A stretch of DNA of 5,699 bases from Spirochaetales bacterium (lineage in GTDB: Bacteria; Spirochaetota; Spirochaetia; Treponematales; Rectinemataceae). The position numbers were made by a program, and so were the translations under genes. This document shows, one piece after another, positions 1 through 5,166 of this stretch (position 1 is the first letter of the stretch; every line of letters starts with the position of its first letter). The stretch is taken from the NCBI GenBank assembly GCA_015657395.1, contig JADLKI010000008.1, positions 576,269 through 581,967 on the forward strand. The letters run 5' to 3'. Below the pieces are notes generated by a model. The model did not search any database and was not told the DNA's origin. It saw nothing but the letters and a program-made list of their open reading frames with translations.

Positions 1-306
1 TCACCCCTCCTCGGCGGAACGCTTACCATGCTCGGCTCGGCGGCTATCCTCGGCGTTCCCTTCGCGACGGCGTTGCTCGGCAGCAACATGATAGTTGTCG
101 TCGCGGCTCTCTCGTTGCTCTGCGCCCTAAGTCAGTTCGTGCCTCCTACCGCGATCGTCGGCCTCCTCTCCAAGAACTTGGCCGGAGTCGAACGTTACGG
201 CGATGTGCTGCGAAAACTAGCCTTGCCAACGGTAGTGTCTACCCTCTACGGCATCTTCATTCTCATAGACGCGAACCAAGTAGCTCGTTTTCTTGGGATA
301 CAGTGA
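1..306 (+). CDS. Integral membrane permease, C-terminal part (TRAP large-subunit/ion-transporter-like)
   Basis: The frame is open from the first base, so this is the last 101 residues of a larger protein whose start lies outside the window. The fragment is very hydrophobic, with about three membrane segments separated by short loops: one around GVPFATALLGSN, one around VVVAALSLLCALSQF, and one near the C-terminus around VVSTLYGIFILI. A proline-containing motif, QFVPPTAIVG, sits between the second segment and a basic/polar loop. It resembles the PP motif near the end of DctM-type TRAP large permeases and other ion-transporter-superfamily carriers. The likely role is inner-membrane transport of a small organic anion or amino-acid derivative. 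The membrane character is seen directly; the family is inferred and the substrate unknown. The stop codon overlaps the next gene's ribosome binding site, so translation of the two is probably coupled. A citrate/gluconate-type carrier is an alternative. Confidence 0.65.
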   Translation, partial: SPLLGGTLTMLGSAAILGVPFATALLGSNMIVVVAALSLLCALSQFVPPTAIVGLLSKNLAGVERYGDVLRKLALPTVVSTLYGIFILIDANQVARFLGIQ

Positions 307-317
307 GGAGGAGCAAA

Positions 318-479
318 ATGATCGTTCATCAGATCATCACGTGGATTTATTGGTTGATCGTTGGTTTCTTCAGCGTCCTCTTGGTCTTGAAAATCGCGAA
401 AACCAATGAGCTTGACCGTAAGCTGCTCGCCGCTTTCGTGCTGGTCCCGTTCTTGCTGAGACTGCTCTTGATCAAATAG
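318..479 (+). CDS. Small membrane protein, 53 aa, between permease and hydrolase
   Basis: This short gene starts at ATG 318, six bases after a strong GAGGAGG site (305-311) that overlaps the permease stop. It ends 12 bases before the hydrolase gene. The protein has two hydrophobic stretches, roughly residues 6-24 (ITWIYWLIVGFFSVLLVL) and 38-52 (LAAFVLVPFLLRLLLI), joined by a charged loop (KIAKTNELDRK), so a two-helix hairpin in the membrane is likely. I do not recognise a named family. Its place directly after a permease gene, with matching spacing and a good ribosome binding site, suggests an accessory or small subunit of that transporter, comparable in position to the small membrane subunit of TRAP systems but much shorter. 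That role is inferred from context only. The coding call rests on the ribosome binding site, the tight packing and the coherent membrane topology. Confidence 0.7.
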   Translation: MIVHQIITWIYWLIVGFFSVLLVLKIAKTNELDRKLLAAFVLVPFLLRLLLIK

Positions 480-491
480 GAAGGTGAAACA

Positions 492-1673
492 ATGCAAGAA
501 AAGAACAGTTCTGAGACTATGAGGAATGGCGCCGATAGCAAGCGATCGCGCCTCGTAAAGACGATAGTGGTCTTTTCCCTGGTGGCGATCGTCGCAGCGA
601 TCAGCGGCGCGGATTTTTTGAAGAACAGGAGTCAGGCAAAATTGTACCCGGGCCCCGGAGTCACCAGCACGACGAGCCTCGGCGCCTACCTGCCCAACTT
701 GAAGGGCACCGCCGGCGATTCTCCCGTATACATCATGGACAGCGGCAAGCCTGGGGAAACCATCGTGGTTTTGGGCGGCACGCACTGCGATGAGCCGTCG
801 GGGTATATTGCGGCCGTGGCGTTGGTCGAAAACGCCGTGGTCAGCTCCGGAAGAATGATCGTCGTGCCTCAGGCCGACCGCAGCGGCTTCACGCACACGA
901 CCCCGCTCGAGGCATATCCGAGCAGGTTCGAGATCGAGACGAAGGGGGGAAAGCGCTGGTTCTGCTTCGGTTCAAGACTCGCTAACCCGATCGATCAGTG
1001 GCCGGATCCGGATATCATGCTTCACTATCCTTCCGGCCAGAAACTCTCCGGGGACGAGACCAGAAATCTCAATCGATCTTATCCTGGCAAGCCAGACGGC
1101 GTGTTCATCGAGCGAGTCGCGTACGCCATAACGACGCTGGTGAAAAAAGAACACGCCGCGCTCACGATCGACCTCCATGAAGCGCCTCTCGAGTACTTTT
1201 TCATCGACGCGCTTGCGGTCAGCGAAAAAGCTAGGGAAATCGGGGTAATAGCTCAGCTCAATCTCTCTATGCAGGATATCGAGATGGGCATTGAAGCCTC
1301 TCCCCAGAATCTTCGCGGGCTGTCGCACAGGGAGCTCGCCAGCGCCACCCCGACGATGACATTCCTCATGGAGACGGCCAATCCCAGCCAAGGACGATTC
1401 AGGGGACGCACCACCGCCGATCTGGTGGTCGATGGCAAGGATGTCTGCTACGAGACGGCCGCCAAATACAAAAGGCTGTTCGTCAAGTTCGACTCCTCGG
1501 GAAAACCGATCTCTCTGCGCGTGGGCCGCCATCTCGTCGGCATTACGGAAATTCTCAATGCCTACAATGAATTGAATCCCGATAAAGCGATATACGTGGA
1601 TGGCATTCCCGCCTATGAAGAGGTCCTTTCTGAAGGGATTGGTAGTTTTCTCCACTCCCCTTCAGTTGAGTAA
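492..1673 (+). CDS. Membrane-anchored or secreted succinylglutamate desuccinylase/aspartoacylase-like zinc hydrolase (M14-like)
   Basis: This is a 393-residue protein. A basic N-terminus (K17, R18, R20) is followed by one hydrophobic segment at about 22-40, then a long soluble domain. The segment is either a signal anchor or a signal peptide (possible cleavage after S-G-A at 38-40), so the enzyme should act outside the cytoplasm. Zinc-carboxypeptidase-fold motifs appear in order. GGTHCDEPSG gives zinc ligands H98 and E101, RNLNRSYPG (191-199) gives the substrate-binding Asn/Arg pair, and DLHE (227-230) gives the third ligand H229. FLMETANP supplies E294, a candidate catalytic glutamate. Members of this family hydrolyse the amide bond of N-acyl amino acids such as N-succinylglutamate or N-acetylaspartate; the exact substrate cannot be read here. 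The start at 492 is preceded by GGAAGGTGA (479-487); a later ATG at 519 has no such site. It is the last gene of the operon, 12 bases after the small membrane protein. Canonical aspartoacylases are cytosolic, so the N-terminal segment is notable. Confidence 0.85.
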   Translation: MQEKNSSETMRNGADSKRSRLVKTIVVFSLVAIVAAISGADFLKNRSQAKLYPGPGVTSTTSLGAYLPNLKGTAGDSPVYIMDSGKPGETIVVLGGTHCDEPSGYIAAVALVENAVVSSGRMIVVPQADRSGFTHTTPLEAYPSRFEIETKGGKRWFCFGSRLANPIDQWPDPDIMLHYPSGQKLSGDETRNLNRSYPGKPDGVFIERVAYAITTLVKKEHAALTIDLHEAPLEYFFIDALAVSEKAREIGVIAQLNLSMQDIEMGIEASPQNLRGLSHRELASATPTMTFLMETANPSQGRFRGRTTADLVVDGKDVCYETAAKYKRLFVKFDSSGKPISLRVGRHLVGITEILNAYNELNPDKAIYVDGIPAYEEVLSEGIGSFLHSPSVE

Positions 1674-1689
1674 AAACTTGTGCTCTTTG

Positions 1690-1713
1690 CAGGCAGTCTA
1701 GAACCACTGCCTG
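1690..1713 (+). promoter_or_regulatory. Inverted repeat in the leader of the C69 peptidase gene (first of two)
   Basis: CAGGCAGT (1690-1697) and ACTGCCTG (1706-1713) are perfect 8-bp complements around an 8-base loop. No run of T follows, so it is not a standard intrinsic terminator for the upstream operon. The right arm can also pair with a downstream segment (TGCCTGT 1708-1714 with ATAGGCA 1723-1729, one G-U pair), giving two mutually exclusive hairpins. It may be an operator, an attenuator-like RNA element or an mRNA-stabilising end for the upstream transcript. The structure is seen; the function is not known. Confidence 0.45.
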
Positions 1714-1731
1714 TGATGAACGATAGGCACG

Positions 1732-1750
1732 AGAGTCGAATCTCGACTCT
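1732..1750 (+). promoter_or_regulatory. Inverted repeat in the leader of the C69 peptidase gene (second of two)
   Basis: AGAGTCGA (1732-1739) and TCGACTCT (1743-1750) form a perfect 8-bp inverted repeat with a 3-base centre, 25 bases before the ribosome binding site of the C69 gene. As DNA it looks like a regulator's palindromic site. As RNA an alternative stem CGAGA/TCTCG (1730-1734 with 1741-1745) is possible. No T-run follows it, which argues against a terminator. No promoter could be placed confidently nearby. Confidence 0.4.
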
Positions 1751-1786
1751 GAAAATTTAGTTCCATTTGATGGGAAGGAGGCTTGG

Positions 1787-3238
1787 ATGAGTATGAGTAA
1801 TCGAAGAATTGTAGTCCTTGTAGCATTCACGGTGCTACTCGCGTTCTGCTGGGTGACAGACGCATCGGCCTGCGATACGTTTGTCGCGCTCGGGAATTCG
1901 ACGGCCGATGGGAGCGTCATCTTTGCAAAGGCTTCATGCCGTCACGACGAGGAAAACATGCACTTCGCGAGCTATCCCGGCGGGACCCACCAACCCGGCG
2001 AGATGGTAAAGTGCAGCTGGATTGAAATTCCGCAGGCACCCGTCACTTATGCCGTCAAGGGTGGGCAGCCTTGGTGGGGCTATGGATTCGAGATGGGCAT
2101 GAACGAGTTCGGCGTCTGCGCCGGAAACGAACTGCTGGAGTCGAAAATCCCGGTCCCCAACGACATGCTGGACACATCACTCAACGGCATGGACCTGTTG
2201 AGGCTTGGTCTTGAACGCGGGAAGACCGCCTACGAAGCTATGCACGTAGTGATTTCCTTACTGGAGAAATATGGCCAATTTGGACGCTGCACAGGCGATA
2301 CAAAGACCGCTTACACGTATGCCAATTCCTTTCTCTTCGCGGATCCCAATGAAGCCTGGGTGCTCGAGACCGGAGGATATGAGTGGATAGCGAAGAAAGT
2401 TACCACGACGTGGACTATCAACAATGTCGCCACTATCGAAGACGATTATGACGAGATTTCTCCGGGCCTCATTAAAATGGCTCTCGACAATAAGTGGTAC
2501 GATTCCCGGGATCGCTTCAATTGGACTCTCAACATGACCCCGGAGGTCAACGCCGAGATCAAGTACTTGAGGGTCCGCGACATGCTCAAGACAAAAAAAG
2601 GGAATATCGATGTCCCGTTCATGATGCAAATCACCAGGGATCGACTGGAAGGCACGTTCATGCAAGGGCGCTATATGCCGGCACATTATTTCGAGCACGT
2701 CGATTACACTTGCTGGGGATGGAGCACCGCGGGCGCCATAGTCTGTTCCTTACGGAAAGACGTGGCCGACCCTCTCAAGAATGTCATGTGGATATGTGAA
2801 GCGTCTCCGACTACTTCCCCCTTTAGCCCCCACTACTTCATTTCCGATCCGCCCAAAGAACTTGCGATCGGTGACGACCAGTACGACGCAGACGTACCCT
2901 GGTGGATCTTTGACACTCTGGACAGGATGTCCCGCAAGAACTACGAGCTGTACACACCAGTGATACGGACTGTCTGGGATGTGGAGGAAAAGGGTCTCTT
3001 TGTCGACACCTCCATGATCGAGAAAGAAGTGTCGAGGCTCTATGCGAAGGGCGAGATGGACAAAATCAAAGCCTTGCTGACGGATTTTGAAAGCAAAAAC
3101 CTCAAGCACCAAGTCGAAGTTGCCAAGGCGATCGCCGCGGCTATAAAAGAGCTTCATAAGGTACTTCCGGGACGCTATGTCCCGGTTGAGGATCATACCG
3201 AATCGAGCGATCTCAAAGCGGGAATAGAACTCTGGTAA
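1787..3238 (+). CDS. Secreted peptidase C69-family dipeptidase (Ntn-hydrolase)
   Basis: This is a 483-residue protein, normal length for the C69 (PepD/secernin-like) family, which cleaves dipeptides or other amide bonds using an N-terminal cysteine nucleophile. Residues 1-28 form a signal peptide: a basic start (R6, R7), a hydrophobic core at about 8-22, and an A-S-A cleavage site. It is followed at once by C29 in CDTFVALG, so removal of the signal peptide would itself expose the catalytic Cys. Family features follow: DGSVIFAK (41-48), MNEFGVCAGNE (105-115), TYANSFLFADPNEAWVLE (177-194), and an SPFSPHY element (344-350). The stretch after DGSVIFAK, usually K-N-S-D-R, reads K-A-S-C-R (48-52), a departure from the family. 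The start at 1787 lies five bases after AAGGAGG (1775-1781); the ATG two codons later is too far from it. The gene sits 113 bases after the hydrolase and ends just before a strong terminator, so it may be its own unit or the end of the operon. The expected location is the periplasm or cell surface. Substrate is unknown. Confidence 0.9.
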   Translation: MSMSNRRIVVLVAFTVLLAFCWVTDASACDTFVALGNSTADGSVIFAKASCRHDEENMHFASYPGGTHQPGEMVKCSWIEIPQAPVTYAVKGGQPWWGYGFEMGMNEFGVCAGNELLESKIPVPNDMLDTSLNGMDLLRLGLERGKTAYEAMHVVISLLEKYGQFGRCTGDTKTAYTYANSFLFADPNEAWVLETGGYEWIAKKVTTTWTINNVATIEDDYDEISPGLIKMALDNKWYDSRDRFNWTLNMTPEVNAEIKYLRVRDMLKTKKGNIDVPFMMQITRDRLEGTFMQGRYMPAHYFEHVDYTCWGWSTAGAIVCSLRKDVADPLKNVMWICEASPTTSPFSPHYFISDPPKELAIGDDQYDADVPWWIFDTLDRMSRKNYELYTPVIRTVWDVEEKGLFVDTSMIEKEVSRLYAKGEMDKIKALLTDFESKNLKHQVEVAKAIAAAIKELHKVLPGRYVPVEDHTESSDLKAGIELW

Positions 3239-3274
3239 AAAGAGCGCAGGCGAAATGAAATAAATGATGGTAAG

Positions 3275-3308
3275 CCCCGGCGATCGAATGTCGCCGGGGA
3301 ATTATTCT
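3275..3308 (+). terminator. Intrinsic terminator after the C69 peptidase gene
   Basis: CCCCGGCGA (3275-3283) and TCGCCGGGG (3291-3299) form a perfect 9-bp GC-rich stem with a 7-base loop, followed by AATTATTCT. The tail is only moderately T-rich, but the stem is strong and lies 37 bases after the stop codon. It should separate the C69 gene from the glycerate kinase unit. Confidence 0.8.
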
Positions 3309-3338
3309 AAATCCAGCTTATCACGTATCGCATAATAG

Positions 3339-3363
3339 AGTCTCCCTATATATACGCGAGACT
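3339..3363 (+). promoter_or_regulatory. Inverted repeat around a TATATATA core, upstream of glycerate kinase
   Basis: AGTCTC (3339-3344) and GAGACT (3358-3363) are perfect 6-bp complements flanking a 13-base centre that contains TATATATA. The layout, two half-sites about two helical turns apart over an AT core, suits a dimeric regulator near a promoter. The TATATA could be a -10 box, but no convincing -35 box lies 16-18 bases before it. Confidence 0.3.
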
Positions 3364-3372
3364 ACTTGCTGC

Positions 3373-3409
3373 GTTAATAAATTAACATAAGAGTAAAATG
3401 CTGTAATAA
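3373..3409 (+). promoter_or_regulatory. Candidate promoter with overlapping operator for glycerate kinase
   Basis: GTTAAT (3373-3378) and ATTAAC (3381-3386) form a perfect 14-base palindrome with a 2-base centre. Its right half overlaps TTAACA (3382-3387), a five-of-six match to a -35 box, with a weak -10 candidate TAATAA (3404-3409) after a 16-base spacer. If that promoter is real, a protein on the palindrome would block it. Both calls are by eye; the -10 match is poor. Confidence 0.3.
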
Positions 3410-3451
3410 GGTAGAGATAGGGTTGGGACAGACAGGACGAAGGGACACAGC

Positions 3452-4819
3452 ATGAATCCACGTGAAGACATCGAAGCTATCTTTCGAGCGGCCATTAGTC
3501 GTGTCGATCCTTTACCGATGATCGAGCATGCAGTCGGCGTAGAACATAGGCAGTACGGCAAAATGCTAGTCGTCCACACAGGTGTCAAAGAGGAATGCTT
3601 TGAGCTTTTTCCGTATGGGCGTATATTCGCCGTAGGAATGGGAAAGGCATCGGCTCGAATGGCCGCTGGTCTCGAGCGCTCACTTGGAAAGCAACTTTCG
3701 GGTGGTATCGTGGCCGTGAAGGAAGGTCATAGCGAAAAGCTTGAACATGTACGCATAATTGAGGCAGGTCATCCAGTACCCGACTTCCGATCGTTAAAGG
3801 CGGCGGAAATGTTCTTGGATCTGGGTAATACGCTAGGCACTACCCTCACACCACACGACCTTGTGATCGTCCTCGTCTCGGGGGGTGGCTCTGCGATTTT
3901 ATGCGCTCCGGCTGAGGGCTTATCGCTCGAGGATAAAGCGGAGACTACGAGCCTTCTGCTCGCTTCGGGTGCTACTATCAATGAAATCAACTGTGTCCGA
4001 AAGCATATCTCCAGAGTGAAAGGAGGACGACTTGCGGCGGCATTTTCGCCGGCAAGAGTCTTGGCACTCGTGCTGTCGGATGTGGTAGGGGACGATTTGG
4101 ACGTGATTGCATCTGGGCCGACGGTGCCCGATCCGACAAGCTTCAATGATGCTTATGATATAATTATGAAATACCGCCTCGAGAAGAAATTGGCCGTATC
4201 CGTTGTTGACCACCTCAAGCGAGGGATCTGTGGCCAAGTTCCGGATACTCCGAAACCGGGCGACGTTGTTTTTTCGAGAACTAAAACTCTCTTGATGGGG
4301 AATAACAGGCTTGCGTTGATCGCCGCTGAATCTGAAACTCTTCGTCGTGGATATAGCTGTCTGATCCTTTCTTCGCGTATAACCGGTGAGGCCCGTGAGG
4401 CAGCACTCATCTATCTGGGCATTGGAAAGGACATCTTCTCTGCAGGTATGCCCTTGAAACGCCCGGCTTGCGTAATCGCTGGAGGAGAGACGACTGTGAC
4501 GCTGCGAGGAAAGGGCAAAGGAGGGCGTAACCAGGAAATGGCTCTTGCTTTTCTCTCTGCCTTAGGTCATTCCCCGAAAGATGGTGAAAATCTTTTGTTC
4601 TTATCCGCAGGGACTGACGGCAGCGATGGGCCTACCGATGCCGCAGGCGCGATTGTTGATTTAGAGCTATACAAGCGGGCTTGCGATGCAGGGCTTAACC
4701 CAGATGCAGCGTTGGCTGACAATGATTCCTATACCTTCTTTTCAACGGCAGGGGGGCATATCAAGACGGGGCCAACCAATACGAATGTCTGTGATGTCCA
4801 AGTGCTGCTTGTTACTTGA
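3452..4819 (+). CDS. gckA: Glycerate 2-kinase, MOFRL family (often annotated hydroxypyruvate reductase/TtuD)
   Basis: This 455-residue cytosolic enzyme is full length for the family. It transfers phosphate from ATP to D-glycerate to give 2-phosphoglycerate, feeding glycerate from serine, glyoxylate or sugar-acid breakdown into lower glycolysis. The N-terminal domain shows the usual order: EDIEAIFRAAISRVDP (5-20), GMGKASARMA (62-71), EAGHPVPD (104-111), LVSGGGSA (141-148), ATINEINCVRKHISRVKGG (174-192) and LSDVVGDDLDVIASGPT (208-224). The C-terminal MOFRL domain has AGGETTVT (343-350), GKGGRNQEMALAF (355-367) and GTDGSDGPTDAAGA (387-400). The start at 3452 follows a modest AAGGGAC site (3440-3446) and matches the family N-terminus. 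It sits alone between a terminator and a 347-base non-coding stretch, so it is probably transcribed singly from the AT-rich region before it. The name gckA is used for a glycerate 2-kinase of this family; older labels such as ttuD reflect a doubtful hydroxypyruvate reductase assignment. Confidence 0.93.
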   Translation: MNPREDIEAIFRAAISRVDPLPMIEHAVGVEHRQYGKMLVVHTGVKEECFELFPYGRIFAVGMGKASARMAAGLERSLGKQLSGGIVAVKEGHSEKLEHVRIIEAGHPVPDFRSLKAAEMFLDLGNTLGTTLTPHDLVIVLVSGGGSAILCAPAEGLSLEDKAETTSLLLASGATINEINCVRKHISRVKGGRLAAAFSPARVLALVLSDVVGDDLDVIASGPTVPDPTSFNDAYDIIMKYRLEKKLAVSVVDHLKRGICGQVPDTPKPGDVVFSRTKTLLMGNNRLALIAAESETLRRGYSCLILSSRITGEAREAALIYLGIGKDIFSAGMPLKRPACVIAGGETTVTLRGKGKGGRNQEMALAFLSALGHSPKDGENLLFLSAGTDGSDGPTDAAGAIVDLELYKRACDAGLNPDAALADNDSYTFFSTAGGHIKTGPTNTNVCDVQVLLVT

Positions 4820-4826
4820 CTTTTCT

Positions 4827-4997
4827 TCAATGCATTAATACTGGTCGATCTCCTGACTTAATCCATGTGAATTTGCGACCCAATGCATTCCATTGTCTGG
4901 CGAGACCACCTATTGTTTTCTCGAATTCGTCAACAACTCGTCCAGCCGTCTCGTCCCTCTGCGTGGCCGGCGGGATTCTGATGTATGAAGTACTCAT
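4827..4997 (-). pseudogene. Possible IS630-type transposase C-terminal remnant
   Basis: The left part of the 347-base gap after glycerate kinase has a minus-strand reading frame of 56 codons (ATG at 4997-4995, stop at 4829-4827). Its second half, with a WN pair at 36-37 and FTWIKSGD at 43-50, resembles the end of IS630/Tc1-mariner-like transposases. Those commonly finish with a helix, a WN or YN pair and then an aromatic-x-W-(T/x)-K-(S/T) stretch. There is no ribosome binding site before the ATG, an in-frame stop lies three codons upstream, and no DDE catalytic domain or terminal inverted repeats are visible. If the likeness is real, it is a dead fragment. The match is from memory of the family pattern, so it could be chance or a small unknown gene. 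No plus-strand gene is supported in this stretch. Confidence 0.35.
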
Positions 4998-5020
4998 GAA
5001 ATTTTAAAGCATAAGAAACA

Positions 5021-5050
5021 GGAATTTTAGGGTAATTCCACTATTCTTTT
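5021..5050 (+). terminator. Weak possible intrinsic terminator in the gap before the binding-protein gene
   Basis: GGAATT (5021-5026) and AATTCC (5034-5039) pair around a 7-base loop, followed by ACTATTCTTTT. The stem is short and AT-rich, so it would be weak. It is the only terminator-like element seen after the glycerate kinase gene, 200 bases past its stop. Confidence 0.25.
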
Positions 5051-5072
5051 AAAAGGGGGAATGAATTTTCCC

Positions 5073-5105
5073 TTGACAGCTTGGAAAAGCTGTGCAATCT
5101 ATATT
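5073..5105 (+). promoter_or_regulatory. Promoter region of the solute-binding protein gene, with an operator-like repeat over the -35 box
   Basis: TTGACA (5073-5078) is an exact -35 consensus 94 bases before the start codon. The best -10 by sequence is TATATT (5100-5105), but the spacer is 21 bases, longer than the usual 17. At normal spacing only poor matches such as CAATCT (5095-5100) are found. ACAGCTT (5076-5082) and AAGCTGT (5087-5093) make a perfect 7-bp inverted repeat with a GGAA centre, sitting on the end of the -35 box and the spacer. That is where a repressor, or an activator that corrects a long spacer, would bind. The sequence is seen; the regulation is inferred. Confidence 0.45.
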
Positions 5106-5149
5106 AATTGTTACATTATGAAATCACTCTCATTTTGTAACAATAATAT
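5101..5149 (+). promoter_or_regulatory. Long AT-rich inverted repeat in the 5' leader, ending at the ribosome binding site
   Basis: The left arm ATATTAATTGTTACA (5101-5115) pairs with the right arm TGTAACAATAATAT (5136-5149) along 14 base pairs with a single bulged base; the inner nine pairs are uninterrupted. The 20-base centre is 5116-5135. The right arm ends two bases before AAGGAGG (5152-5158). As RNA it would be a hairpin next to the ribosome binding site; as DNA it could be a pair of operator half-sites beside the -10 region. No known riboswitch was recognised. Confidence 0.5.
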
Positions 5150-5166
5150 CCAAGGAGGCGTCGGAT

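Noticed and set aside
246..896. 216-codon minus-strand frame opposite the small membrane protein and the hydrolase start
   Set aside because: It runs antisense to two well-supported genes, its product is rich in His, Arg and Gln with no recognisable domain, and no ribosome binding site precedes it. It is a by-product of GC-rich codon use on the + strand.
972..1655. 227-codon minus-strand frame inside the hydrolase gene
   Set aside because: The opposite strand encodes the conserved zinc-hydrolase motifs over the same bases, and the minus-strand product has no family likeness.
4816..5007. 63-codon plus-strand frame starting with TTG over the glycerate kinase stop
   Set aside because: It has no ribosome binding site and no protein family character, and its start merely overlaps the kinase stop. 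The minus-strand frame in the same stretch looks more protein-like.
5053..5074. Hairpin AAGGGGGAA / TTTTCCCTT as a terminator
   Set aside because: Two of its nine pairs are G-U and no T-run follows on the + strand. On the minus strand there is no gene to its right that reads into it.
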